NCBI GenBank assembly: GCA_022393335.1 | Contig: JAJEKB010020675.1 | Span: forward strand, 77,918-141,917 | From: Macrotrachela quadricornifera | Lineage: Eukaryota > Rotifera > Eurotatoria > Philodinida > Philodinidae | Length of the DNA stretch: 64,000 bases | Direction of reading: 5' to 3' | In this document: piece by piece, positions 22,980 through 34,400 of the stretch | Layout: each line of letters begins with the position of its first letter | How positions within the stretch are numbered: position 1 is the stretch's first letter | Made by a program: the position numbers and the translations under genes | Notes under the pieces: generated by a model | Database searches by the model: none | Told to the model about the DNA's origin: nothing | Seen by the model: only the letters and a program-made list of their open reading frames with translations

Positions 22980-23649
22980 AGATCAAACAAATTATAAAAT
23001 TAAAAACCTTTCAACAATTTTATCATACAATATAACGTATTCTACTAATATTTTCTTTTCAAACTTACATTTTGCTCATAGGAAGAGTTCATAGAATAAA
23101 TGTAAACTCAAAAAATAATTCATCTTATTACTATTTTGTTGCTAGGAAATAAATAAAATAACATTTTCATTCGAATGACGTCCATTATATTCATTATAAA
23201 CTTTGTTCTTTTTCAATATCTTAATAAAAAAAACAAATATTTTCGTAGTCTGAAAGATATTTTTACAAGTCGAATAAATCATCTAGTGAGACATTGGCAT
23301 CATTTTGCATGTATATACGATGTACTTATAAAAAACTTTCAAGTCACGAAAATACCTTTTCATTCAGATATTAAAGAAAACAACACAACGGCATGAATTC
23401 TTTTATGATTTCTATTTAATCTATTAATCCTACTAAAAATGATAGACGAGTTAGGTTAGGTTAGGAGTTCTAATGATTAGTCCTAACTCAATTTAGTGGA
23501 TTGAACGAGTTATTTAAATGATCTCAACTCTTACTCATTCCTCTAAATTTGAAGACAAATTTTATTGAATGATTCTTAGATTCATTAATAACATTAACTA
23601 AATCAGAAAATTTCTGAAAAATCAGAAGATCTGACCAGCCTACATGTGC
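22980..23649. other. Non-coding stretch
   Basis: AT-rich with no gene recognised. GTTAGGTTAGGTTAGG near 23451-23465 is a short telomere-like run of three TTAGG units. Confidence 0.35.
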
Positions 23650-24330
23650 GTATACATAATTCAGTACATTAAAATTGAATAGAAATTGAGTAAAAAATGA
23701 AACATAGTGCGATAACCTGAGCTTATAGACTCGGCCGTATTCGAAAAAAAGTCATGTAATATAAAATATTAGAACACTATAAATATCAATTACATATTTG
23801 AATAGAGCACATCCAGCTGCACTAGAAACTATCAAGGAACCAACATTAAGAAATATTTCTGTTTGTTTATAAGGGTTACAACAATAGTCAATATACGATG
23901 CTATAAATATGAAAGAATACCAAATGGATAGTACTTCTTACATTTCAAGAACAGGACTGTCTAATCTCATATATATTTTCCATAGTTATTGTGGCTCATT
24001 TACTTGTTATTAAATCAATAACTGTCGTATGGATATCAGTCTTTTCAATTTTGACAAATCCTGTTTAATTGACTTCTCTTTTCATTCTTGTGATATCCTA
24101 TAGTGACTACTTTTGTAATTTCTATGAATTAACATAAATGTCTTCTAATTTCGAGTTTTTGATAGTTTCTAGTGTAATTGGATGTGCTCTGTTCATATAT
24201 GTAATTGATATCTATATTGTTCTAATACTTCGTATTTCATATGACTTTTTTTCAAATACGGTCGAGTCTATAAGCTCAGGTGACCGCATATGTTTCAATT
24301 TCTATTCAATTTTAATGTACTGAAGTATAC
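23650..24330. repeat. Diverged palindrome, ~680 bp
   Basis: GTATAC at 23650 and 24325 mark the ends. Between them the left half matches the reverse complement of the right half: CAGTACATTAAAATTGAATA is identical, GAGCTTATAGACTCGGCCGT matches GAGCTTATAGACTCGACCGT, and GAGCACATCCAGCTGCACTA matches GAGCACATCCAATTACACTA. The match weakens toward the centre near 23990, where AGTTATTG and CAATAACT close the hairpin. No coding function is apparent. Confidence 0.8.
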
Positions 24331-24880
24331 TTACATGATACTCAAAGTCGAGATTTACACTCATAATGATCATTTTTCTTAAGTTGTACATCAATCTGGG
24401 TGGAAAACTGTCTGAACGCTGGAAAAGTACTTACCTCTCTTTACTATATAGGAAATTCTAGCTATGAAATCTAGTTGCAATAGAGAAAGTCTTTTTTTAA
24501 ATAAATTATTTCAGCGATTTCAAGGATTTATCTATGTTATTGTTACTAACATGTATCTCTTATGACCTAGAGTAGAAAACGAAAATACAACTTTCTACAG
24601 TTATAAGTAATTACTTAGAGAAAGATCTTTTTTTTTAGCAAATTAAGCCAATAATTTGTTAGCGGCAAATATCCAGATATCTTCACTATTTCTTAAATAA
24701 AATTGGGAAAGACAATAAAGAAGAACCTAAGAATAACGGCATATGCACTAATAGTGAAAAGCTATAGTATGACCTATATTAAAACTCTTTTGCTTGTTTG
24801 GTACGAAGATACCAGAGAAAACAAAATGATGACGTAGGGTAAGACAATATTTCTTGGATTTATTGTATAGTATAAACATA
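24331..24880. other. Non-coding left flank of the Helitron
   Basis: No gene is recognised. I looked here for the upstream half of the retrotransposon that lies on the far side of the Helitron and found no convincing match. Confidence 0.3.
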
Positions 24881-25018
24881 CAAGAGGCCCCTGTGTGAAA
24901 GTTGACTTCTGTTATCGAGAAAATATCTTTGACTAAAACTCTGGAGTACTGTCTGATGTATTAAATATAAAAATATCACTACAATTATCAACTTAATCTA
25001 AAATAAAAAATATAAAAC

Positions 25019-27313
25019 TTACGAAAAAATTTCTTTGTAAACAACGTTATCTGTTATAATGTGTCCATTATTCGTCTTAGCCTGTCTTGTGGTATCTTGT
25101 ACTTGAATTTTTAAACAATTAGATTCAGTAGCTCTTGAACATCCTGTATAAAACTGACCATGAGAAAAGCACGGTTCAGGAGGATAAAGGCCAACTTTAT
25201 CAAAAGTTTGACCTTGAGATTTATTTATTGTCATTGCATATGCAAAACGAACTGGAAACTGATGTCTAACAAAATTGAATGGAAGTGATGGATCATTCGA
25301 TGTATCTAGAGATATTCTAGGAATAAAATGTATACTCCCAGAAAATGCGCCACTAATGATTTCTAATTGAAGCACATTTTGACGAAAGGCTCTAACTATC
25401 ATTCTAGTTCCGTTGCATAAGCCTTTATTAACTGACAGATTTCTTAAAAGCATCACTATACAACCGACTTTTAGGTTTAGTACATAAGGTGGTAATCCAG
25501 AGGGATTCAAAGTATTTAGAAATTCAACTGGAATATTTACTTGTAAATCATGGTCATCTATTCCATCATCATTTTTTACACAATCAATCGCGTAAAAGCT
25601 CATCTGTTCAACATTTTTTAAGTTTATCAAAACGCGTTCATTGATTATTCGAACATCTTCGTTTCTAGGACAAAGTATTGAGCGTTTTGAAAACATTTCA
25701 ACATCACCATAACTAAAACTCGTGCCAAAAATATCACTAATTATGTCATCGGAAACAAAAGAAGTAGGCACTTCAATTGAAAATTGATTTTTTGGTGTTG
25801 CTGGCGAAGGTATTATTCCATCACCAATATCTAAAAGCCATTTAGAAAAAGCAGGATCCGTGATAGCTCGCATATTGCGATTTAATTTGAACGTTAAAGA
25901 AAGGCGCCAAACAGAAGATTTTTTTATCGTTGAAGCAATAATAGAACATCGAGATCCTCTTTTAATAACTGGTAATACTTGTCGAAAGTCACCTCCCAGC
26001 ACAACAACTTTTCCACCAAACGGTATTTTGATACACATTAAATCTTGAAATGTTAAATCAACGATTTCTAAAGCTGTACCTGGTGCCATGGGAGCTTCAT
26101 CCCAAATAAGCAAATCAATCGATTTCAGAAATTCTGTTTTGACTTGACTAAGTCTAGGAAATTTTACAGAAGAAAGATCTAATGGTAAACTAAAAGCAGA
26201 ATGGCATGTAATGCCACCTGGTAACAAAGTAGCAGCTATTCCCGTCCATGCAACAATTAACGTTTTTTTCCCAATTAGATTAACTTTTTGAATTAAAGCA
26301 CGATATAAAAATGTTTTCCCGCTTCCACCGGGACCGTCTATATAGAAACATTTTTGTGGATTCAGATCACTTATGGAATTTAAAATGGCGTCCGCAGCTA
26401 AAAGTTGATCATTATTAAGACCATTCCATAATAAATTATTACTAACAGTAGGGGAGCCAACTAAATTATCTGCGCTATCTGAAATATCATCAAGATTAGG
26501 AAGTGGTAAAAATTGATCAAAATCGAAACCATCCCGCTGTATCTGCCTCCGTATGTCTTTAACACATAATTTTAGTGATTTTTCTATGCTATTTCCTTGT
26601 TGAATGAAGTCTTCGATCATATTCTCTTTGAAATCGTCAAAGAGTTGCAAAGGATTTGCCGGATTACAATGACAAATGATTGTAACTAATAATGATCGAA
26701 GGGATTTAGGCATCATATAACTTGATGCTTCTAACATACAATTATGCCACTCGTTAGAATCATTAATTAGGCCTCGAACTCGTGCTACTTCTTTGTATGT
26801 CGAATAGATTTGTCCACTGAATTGTTTAAGATTTTCAAAGGACTTAGCCTCTGCACCTTTAACTGAAAGCAAAATTAGACGAAGATGATACAATTCTACA
26901 TCTTTAGGAGATACAGAAATAATTCTGCCTATAGCTTTTTCCTTGTAATGAGACATTGCCGAACGTTTCACCCACTTTTTATCTTTTAATACATAATGAT
27001 TAGGAATATCTTGATATAAATATTGATGAGCACTTATATCTGAAATATTTAAATCGAAATATGCAGTTAAAGTTGTGCATGTGACAGATTCTCGTCGCAG
27101 AGCACTTTCAGCTTCATCCTCTTTGAAAAAGATAGACTGACCGTTTCTCAAATGAATAGATAACATTACTACATTATGGGATTGCCCATGAATAGGAAAT
27201 TCTTGAAGATGCCAAGCTGCTTCCTGTGAACTAATATAACGACAATTTAAATATTGTTTTATTTCGTCATAGTCGACGATTCTTTCTATATTATCGTTGG
27301 AATTGATTTGCAC
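25019..27313 (-). CDS. Helitron helicase part (PIF1-like SF1 helicase)
   Basis: This is the 3' half of the Rep-helicase, in the same frame as the upstream half and separated from it by one TGA at 27320-27322. The stretch after that stop begins IGVQINSN and has no ATG at its start, so it is not a natural separate gene. Motifs in order: Walker A GPGGSGKT (about residue 325 of this half), TGIAATLL, Walker B LLIWDEAPM, GGDFRQVLPV, a central NxxVLxLKNV region, then FAYAMTINKSQGQT and FYTGCSRAT near the C-terminus. These are the conserved motifs of Helitron helicases, which unwind DNA during rolling-circle transposition. No internal frameshift is seen, which points to recent activity. Confidence 0.9.
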   Translation of the reverse strand: MQINSNDNIERIVDYDEIKQYLNCRYISSQEAAWHLQEFPIHGQSHNVVMLSIHLRNGQSIFFKEDEAESALRRESVTCTTLTAYFDLNISDISAHQYLYQDIPNHYVLKDKKWVKRSAMSHYKEKAIGRIISVSPKDVELYHLRLILLSVKGAEAKSFENLKQFSGQIYSTYKEVARVRGLINDSNEWHNCMLEASSYMMPKSLRSLLVTIICHCNPANPLQLFDDFKENMIEDFIQQGNSIEKSLKLCVKDIRRQIQRDGFDFDQFLPLPNLDDISDSADNLVGSPTVSNNLLWNGLNNDQLLAADAILNSISDLNPQKCFYIDGPGGSGKTFLYRALIQKVNLIGKKTLIVAWTGIAATLLPGGITCHSAFSLPLDLSSVKFPRLSQVKTEFLKSIDLLIWDEAPMAPGTALEIVDLTFQDLMCIKIPFGGKVVVLGGDFRQVLPVIKRGSRCSIIASTIKKSSVWRLSLTFKLNRNMRAITDPAFSKWLLDIGDGIIPSPATPKNQFSIEVPTSFVSDDIISDIFGTSFSYGDVEMFSKRSILCPRNEDVRIINERVLINLKNVEQMSFYAIDCVKNDDGIDDHDLQVNIPVEFLNTLNPSGLPPYVLNLKVGCIVMLLRNLSVNKGLCNGTRMIVRAFRQNVLQLEIISGAFSGSIHFIPRISLDTSNDPSLPFNFVRHQFPVRFAYAMTINKSQGQTFDKVGLYPPEPCFSHGQFYTGCSRATESNCLKIQVQDTTRQAKTNNGHIITDNVVYKEIFS

Positions 27314-27319
27314 GCCGAT

Positions 27320-29608
27320 TCAAGCACAATAGTGACCCTTTGTAATATATTTATTAATATATTTAATGGCTTTTACTGTTAAACATAGTTCAACATTAAT
27401 ATGAGCATTATATTTAAGGCTTAAATACGAATTGTATGGTACAACGAAACGATTATCTATTGGAATATTACTACGTGTATAATGTCCCTCGCTAGAGTTG
27501 TCTCTACGCCTATATGATGGATAACCATCTGTAGATACATCTGTTTCACTACAGAAAGCCTTAGGGACATTTTTCGAGCAAGTTCCTTCCACCATACAAA
27601 TTGATTTAGGATTTATTTTACCACATGGGCCATGAATATTTTGCGTTAAAATTACATTATATAACTCAGGTTTTTCATTCCTATTCGGTAGCTCAGCAGA
27701 AATAATATTATCAACGTCGTCAGCTGTTTTTATTTTATCTTCATTAGAAAGAGTAAATAAACAATGAGCATGAGGAAGGCCACGCTTTTGATGCTCTATA
27801 ACATACACATATGCGAGAATTTCTCCAAGAATTTTTCTTTTGATTATATCATCTAAAAATTCTTTTAGTTTTAAACGAAATACGCGAGTGACTAAGTCTG
27901 GTCGATCGGATGAATTTTGACAAGATTGAAGCTCAGATTTTATTTCATCCCATTTAGGATTACATGTGAAAGTGATGAATAGATCAGGGCGACCAAATTT
28001 TCGAACCATCGCCATATTATCCTGATACAATTTTGACATAAAACGTGGACCACCTACGTATGTTGAAGGAAGAATAAATATGTTACCAATACGTGCGTTG
28101 TTATCTCGTCCAATGTTAGCAACATGATCCAATAAACCTTTATATGATTCTACACGTAGAGTCTTCTGATTATTTCTGATATACGTCATCCTGTTTGCTT
28201 CATAACGGGCATACGCATATACTAAATATTGTTGAAATAATTTCCCACCGTAAAACAAAGGATTAAAATAAGTTCGACGGATTGCAATTTTATTCGAGTA
28301 AAACGGAAGTACTGTTACTTTATTCCGCTTATTAGTAGCGTGATCTGCATTTTGTAATAAATTTGTAGTCCATCCAAACTCACCCTTAGGAAAAAAAAGT
28401 GGAAAAATCATAGGATCGATATGCTTCGAAAGCATGTTAATCCGTTTCAGACTATTTGAATTACTCGGTTGAACTGCAAAATCAAGTTCAGCTGGAATAT
28501 TACCATCACGATCGGCAACATATACAATAGCAACATCATCTGTTGTCCTAGGTGCATTAAAAACCCTCTGATCATCATGAAGATTGCGAGTGAAAACCAA
28601 AGAAATTTTTTTTACAGAAGAACCGATCCTTTTTGCGTTACACACCTCTCTTTCATAAACTTCTCGAAGTTTGCGATAGCAACTGGCATAAGGGGACATG
28701 TCATTTAAAACCGTATTGATAGTAATCATATTCTCTCGAATACATTGAGCATTAGCAGGATTTGCCATTCGAACATTAACAGAAGTGTCAGAATCGTAAA
28801 GATATAATTCTGCATAAGACGGCTGATGAGAGAGTGCACGAACTGTATTTTGATTTAGAATAGTATCAATTTGAATATTTTCTGAAGTACGGTGATATAC
28901 TTCACCAGATATTTTGAAACAATATGGGCCGTTACCTGGAATGTCTTCAATCTTTGCACCCATCGATGCAAAAGCGTTCGCATTATTATATTGTCGAATA
29001 AATTCACGAAAGTTGTTACATTTTATATCAGTGCCTACGAAAAGGCTTTTCAATGCATCCGGGAAGTTTTCAAATGTATTTTCAACAAAAAGATGAGATA
29101 GTTTACCATTATGACAACATACACTTTTTAATTCGCCTTTAAAATACACCGCTTTACAGTGCACACATTCAATATTTAACGAACCAAGATGATGAGGAAT
29201 TGGATAAACAAAAGACGAAGACCCTAAAATAGCAGATTTGAAATGTTTTTCTGATATACTTTGACGTCGATTCTTCATTTGTTTACTATCACCTTGTCGA
29301 TTTTCACCATAACTTTCATGCGTCGCATATAACATATCGTCCCCATTTCCAGTATTATGATCCTGAACTAAAGTTCTTTCGCAGTTGTCACTTCCCTGTT
29401 TTGAAATTACATCTTGATTTTGTATATAGCTTTCATGTTTTTGTTTCAAAATTATATCACGATTTTCAACATAATTTACTTGTCTTTTTTCTAAGATTCT
29501 TTCACGATTTTCTGCATAATATGATCTATTAGAAGCTTTAATTTTTTTACTATTTTTCTCACGGTACATATTCATGTATTCCTTTCGTTTTTGTTGTTTA
29601 TTATCCAT
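27320..29608 (-). CDS. Helitron replication initiator part (HUH-type Rep)
   Basis: 762 codons ending at a TGA. The N-terminus has repeats of the form YxENRxxILxK, a basic region, and a Cys-rich zinc-binding segment (CVHCKAVYF ... VCCHNGK). A Helitron-like N domain follows. Rep motif 1 is FITFTCNPKWDE (about residue 550), the HUH motif is RGLPHAHC (about 609), and the catalytic two-tyrosine motif is KYINKYITKG at the very end (about 748-757). The Rep nicks and joins DNA strands. After the tyrosines an intact Helitron would read directly on to the helicase; here TGA interrupts after KGHYCA, with the helicase continuing in the same frame. One base change could account for the stop. The start is the ATG at 29608 (MDNKQQKRKEY). 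Confidence 0.9.
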   Translation of the reverse strand: MDNKQQKRKEYMNMYREKNSKKIKASNRSYYAENRERILEKRQVNYVENRDIILKQKHESYIQNQDVISKQGSDNCERTLVQDHNTGNGDDMLYATHESYGENRQGDSKQMKNRRQSISEKHFKSAILGSSSFVYPIPHHLGSLNIECVHCKAVYFKGELKSVCCHNGKLSHLFVENTFENFPDALKSLFVGTDIKCNNFREFIRQYNNANAFASMGAKIEDIPGNGPYCFKISGEVYHRTSENIQIDTILNQNTVRALSHQPSYAELYLYDSDTSVNVRMANPANAQCIRENMITINTVLNDMSPYASCYRKLREVYEREVCNAKRIGSSVKKISLVFTRNLHDDQRVFNAPRTTDDVAIVYVADRDGNIPAELDFAVQPSNSNSLKRINMLSKHIDPMIFPLFFPKGEFGWTTNLLQNADHATNKRNKVTVLPFYSNKIAIRRTYFNPLFYGGKLFQQYLVYAYARYEANRMTYIRNNQKTLRVESYKGLLDHVANIGRDNNARIGNIFILPSTYVGGPRFMSKLYQDNMAMVRKFGRPDLFITFTCNPKWDEIKSELQSCQNSSDRPDLVTRVFRLKLKEFLDDIIKRKILGEILAYVYVIEHQKRGLPHAHCLFTLSNEDKIKTADDVDNIISAELPNRNEKPELYNVILTQNIHGPCGKINPKSICMVEGTCSKNVPKAFCSETDVSTDGYPSYRRRDNSSEGHYTRSNIPIDNRFVVPYNSYLSLKYNAHINVELCLTVKAIKYINKYITKGHYCA

Positions 29609-29756
29609 CCCTAAAAAAATTATATTTTAAAATTGATCAATCTTACCAGAAATTGTTCTAAATGTAAATACACACGACTATTTAGATTTTATGAATAAAT
29701 ATTTTTTCTAATATCGAAATTCTTTTTTTTCATAACGCTTTCTGTTCTATCTTTTA

Positions 29757-30165
29757 ATTCTATATTCTTATTTTATTTTGTTTTATTTTCTTATACTGTT
29801 GTATTCTTTTTATATTATTTTGTTATATTATTATTTTCTTTTTTATATTCTTTTTTTATTTTGTTATTTTATTTTTTTATTTTCTTATATTATTATTTTC
29901 TTTTTTATATTCTTTTTTTATTTTGTTGTTTTATTTTGTTTTATTTTCGTATATTGTTATATTCTTTTTAATATTTTTTTATTTTGTTTTATTTTCTTAT
30001 ATTGTTTTTTCTTTTTTATATTCTTTTTTTATTTTGTTANNNNNNNNNNTTTCTTATATTGTTTTTTCTTTTTTATATTCTTTTTTTATTTTGTTATTTT
30101 ATTTTATTTTTTTTTATCTTTTAATTTTTTTTCTTATTTTTTTGTTTTCTTTGAATTATTTTTTA
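29757..30165. repeat. T-rich tandem repeat in the Helitron 5' region, with gap
   Basis: The plus strand is almost only T and A with occasional C and G, built from units such as TTATATTCTTTTTTTATTTTG repeated with small changes. Ten Ns at 30040-30049 mark a gap inside the repeat, so its length is uncertain. Phe/Tyr-rich frames here are meaningless. Confidence 0.8.
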
Positions 30166-30715
30166 AAGTTGCTAGTCTTAATAATTAAAGATTTTGAAAT
30201 CAATATTAAATGTTAAAATATATAAATATAAATACGAATAAATAAATAAGAAGTGAATAAATAAGTATAATAAATAAATATATAAATAAATATATAAATA
30301 GATATAATAAGTAAATATAGATAGATATTAGTAGATATTAATGAAAATCATAGCATAACATAGTAACACTTTTATTAGAAAATTGAATAATTTTTCAATA
30401 TTGAATTGTTAGTGTGTGTGAGATTAAGAATAAAATATGTTCGAAAGTGGAATACTGATAGAATGAAGTATAGTTCAAATGATGTAAATATATATACTCA
30501 AATTATGAATGAACAGACTTGACGTCTATATCTAATGAATGGGCAGGAAAGAAAATAAGACAATAGAATAATGTACACGGATGATCATCATCATCATGCT
30601 CACATATGTATATGTATATATGTATATATTTTTTTTCCGTTCTGTGACCAATCAGAGAAAAGTTCCTGAAGGAAACTTCTTGTATATTATAATATAGATA
30701 TATTATAATATAGAT

Positions 30716-31403
30716 ATTCGACTTTATTACCAGTCATTATTAAATATATTTCCTATTCTCACCACATCCAAACAAAAACAACTTGAAGCTCTAAACCGTC
30801 AGATCTTCAGAGCTATATATCGTTCGTATGATGCAAGAAATGTTGAAATTGAGAACTTGCCTAAATATCAATCAATTTCCAAATTAGTCGATAACCACTG
30901 GAATAAATTGATTGCTACAATAATCCGTACAAATCCAGGTGTGATTCAAGACTTCTTGCAACACAAATTAGCTGTGGTATATCTACAAGAATACCTCACC
31001 AACCGAGCACTTACAACTGAAAGGAGAAATATATTCGAAAGAGGCAGAATTCATAACAACATCAAAAGTCTTCTAGAGGGTGATAAACTGTCACTCCTGG
31101 ATCATGTCTTGTGCTTTTAAGTGGTAAATTTCCTTATTTAATCATGCTTTGGTTATTACTATTATATTAGTTTATCTTTGGTTCTTTTTTTTGTGATCTC
31201 TCAATAAGTTACACCTTCATGTTCTCACTAACAGACTCTCATTCTATTACTCTCTCTTTTTTCTTTTTTTTCTCTAGTTGTGCACATCTTTCTCATAAGG
31301 ATTCTTGTTGATTTTTTTTTTCGCTACAGGAGCGAGGTTCGCTCATAGCTTGTGCTGTGTTGACTTCTTGTCTTGCACTTAATAAAGCTTTATACTACTA
31401 CTA
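30716..31403 (+). mobile_element. 5'-truncated non-LTR retrotransposon (C-terminal end)
   Basis: A frame from about 30716 to the TAA at 31118-31120 reads RLYYQSLLNIFPILTTSKQK, then LNRQIFRAIYRSYDARN, IENLPKYQSISKLVDNHWNK and RNIFERGRIHNNI. I recognise this as the C-terminal extension of reverse-transcriptase proteins of LINE type in bdelloid rotifers (from memory). A 3' untranslated region follows and ends AATAAAGCTTTATACTACTACTA, a polyadenylation-like signal with a short microsatellite tail, as is common for such elements. The coding homology starts exactly where the Helitron ends, so either the Helitron cut into it or both were joined later. Confidence 0.6.
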
Positions 31404-34400
31404 TGTTCGTTATAATTTAGCTCTATGCGTGATGATATGATATTAAGACATGCGTTATTGTCTCTTATTTTGACATTTATATTTGTTCGTGTCACGTATG
31501 TACGGAATAGATTTATCACCCAGCTAGCCGTGAGTAGTGCTGAAAAAGGATGGCGACAAACAATTAGTTGTTGATTTCACAGATTAACTGCATAAATACT
31601 TCGGGATAGATCAATATGAAATCAAGCATATTTTACAAGAAAACTTCATCAAAGTTTCGATAATAAAGAATTTCAACATAACAGTAATTTTTCATAAGGA
31701 CCAATGACTATGTCTGAAAATGGTGTGATACTGAAAAATTTTCTTTAAATCAGTCTTGAGTAACAATTTTTCTGCAGAAATAAAATATCTTGAGTGTGCA
31801 TTTGATGAAAAGCATCACGTACCAAATCTTTATTAAAATAGTTATCATACAGATAAAAAATAATAATAGATGTTCTGTGATTGAAATTCAAAAGGTAATC
31901 ACTATAAAAATCCATCAAGTGGTTGGTAACTTTATTGTAAAAACAAAGATTAAGCAAACAAAAAAAGAAAAAGGTTAACGTTTCTTTGGATATCCTTTCC
32001 ATTACTGAAAAATAATTAGTGCTGTAACTGAGTTTTCGAGCAGCGAGACTCGTTGAACCGAAGTCTTGAGTGGTAGTCAACTGTATGGAATTGTCACTTT
32101 TTTCAAAAATATCTGTGGTCAATAATTTTTGGAGCAGTGAGCAGTGTCTTAATTACTGACGACTGGCTACGCTAGTGGTTGCATTCATAGAAAGGAGTAA
32201 TTCTACCAGATTAATCGTATAATCTATTCTGTTCAGAATAATGAATGAATTCAAAGCTTTTGAGTCTGAAAGGAACGTACTATAAATGAAAGCACTAAGT
32301 GTAATAGTAGCACTTCTAATTTCTATGCATACAAGTTAAAATGAGATAATATATTGTTAAATAAGCTTTCATGAATTTAGATGACAGCAAAGTTTAGATT
32401 TGAGTTATACGAAGCATAGATCGAATTTATTTTAATGAGTCTGATTTTTATTGATTATATCGATTGATTTGAAATCAAGATTTGAAATTAAGTTTTATAT
32501 CTTTTTATTCTATGTGATAAAGGAGGGGGTGACTTTGATAGTAGAATAGGTCCTATTTGGAAATCATAAGAAAATCTATACTAATTAAATATAATCACAA
32601 AGGTGACTAATTTCACTATTTATTAAGATCATAGTTTTACTATAGTAGGAATTTTCTTATTGATTTAATCATATAAATACTAGACGATATATAGCACATA
32701 GAAGATACAATATAATACTCGGTTTGCATACCTTCGGTCTCTATTCTTTCAAGAGACTTCTTCACCATTTTTTCTGTATAATTAGGTCTTACTATGTCTT
32801 TCAAAATACCCGAACATTAGCCTTTCGAATGCTTGCCTTCTAGTTTTCCATAAAACCACACTAGCTTTCATAGGTCATTTACATACAATTTCAGTGGGTG
32901 ATTCAGTTTGATCTCCACTATTTGAAGACGTTCTACTGTTGTTTTTGTGTACTCAAAAAGTGAGTATACCCTAGAATCGGTCTGTATGTCCGACCGTTTA
33001 CACGATAACTCTTTACAATTACATTCGATTGAACTGAAATTTTGTGCATAGAATTGTCTCATCAATACCTCGGTCGAGAGAAGATGAGACGAATCCGTCA
33101 AAAAATGGCTGAGTTATCAAAAAAATTGTCATTATTGACTAGACCATCTCTGAGGGGAAGGCACAGGGATTTTTTCAAAAAATTTTTTTTTCAGAATTAT
33201 TCTCAACATAAATAAATCGACTCAGTTTTTAACACTGAATCCGAATATGATATTAGTTTTGAACTAAATCGCAGTTTTTAAAGTGAAAGTTGCCTAAACA
33301 GGGTCCCAAAATGCAAAAAATGTCTCGAGTGACAAGTGGTTTTTTGAGTGTTCTAGATGCATGATTTTGTCGTTACTAACAAGAATCATCAAATGGAAAA
33401 AATTCGAACTCGATAGCTATTAATATTCATGGATTATTATGAAAATACTGATACCTCTGTGTATCATATATCTATCATAAATGCATGAGGTTATCTATGA
33501 CCATAATCGCGTTAGATACAAGCTCAAATCCATTCTGAAATAACTCCCCTATCCAATTTTCTGAGGTGAGCACGAATCTGAACTCGATTTCTCTGATTTT
33601 TAAAGATATTATATCACTCTGGGGGTTGAATCAATGAGCACCAGATAGAGTCGCCTACAGTGTTATCCATGCTAACTTACCTCCCGAGGTGTTTTATTCT
33701 TATAATTTAGTGAGAAAAGATGTGTCTTAATGAGATATATGCCTTGTAGAAAAATAAGCCTAGAATATTGTGCATCAGGTAAGAAAAATCCTAAATACCA
33801 CCGTCTCGAAGTGTAATATTTCTTCGAATTTATGTAGTTTTTGACCTCTAGCACTTCTTTTATCCCATAACTTACTCATTTGAGTAGGATGAATTTGTAG
33901 ACTAAACTGTTTTTTGTTCAATTGAGATGTCGCAGAGCTTAAACGGCCAATCCGTTGACGAGATAAGATCAAAATGCTGAGCATAGACTTAAGATAGCTA
34001 GTTTTTCGACAGTTCGATCAAAATCAATATGTCGTCAATTCTTTTTACTTTTTGAAGTACAGATAACACTCGGATTTAGATCCGAGGTTTTCACATTTTT
34101 TATATGTGATATGAAATGAATAGAAAAAACAAGAACTAAAACTAAAAATGTATGAATGATTGAGTTTCATTGGGAGTTGCTGTGTATGTGTGTTTAAACA
34201 AAACAGGCTAGTAAAACCATGCACTAAGAAGAGATAAACATCAAGTGACTTCTTCTTGAGATACCGTTTCTTTCTTTCTATTATAGTTGTTTATTGACAT
34301 TTCTTTACATTGCTTCTGCATATGTTTTTCTTTTTTATTGTAGACTGGCCATGGTAGCTGTTTTCTTCTACTCGTGTTGTAATGAGAGTGATGAAACTAA

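Larger units (their letters stand above)
24881..30698 (-). mobile_element. Near-complete autonomous Helitron
   Basis: Transcribed on the minus strand. The 5' end starts TCTATATTATAATATACAAG at 30698, preceded by A; a second copy of the first 16 bases puts an alternative end at 30714. The 3' end is CACAGGGGCCTCTTG, finishing at 24881 and followed by T. A-T flanks, a 5' TC and a CTRR-like 3' end (here CTTG) fit Helitron insertion between A and T. Both ends recur on the short element at 50084-50742, which supports the boundaries. The interior encodes a Rep-helicase in one frame broken by one stop. I did not find a convincing GC-rich 3' hairpin. Confidence 0.85.

Noticed and set aside
24138..24323. 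Plus-strand hydrophobic frame
   Set aside because: It lies in the right arm of the 680 bp palindrome; the hydrophobic residues follow from T-rich codons.
27311..27322. Independent start of the helicase as a second gene
   Set aside because: Only a GTG is present and the frame continues directly from the Rep half; a single nonsense codon explains it better.
29778..30216. Phe/Tyr-rich open frames
   Set aside because: They come from a T-rich tandem repeat with a gap and have no protein character beyond it.
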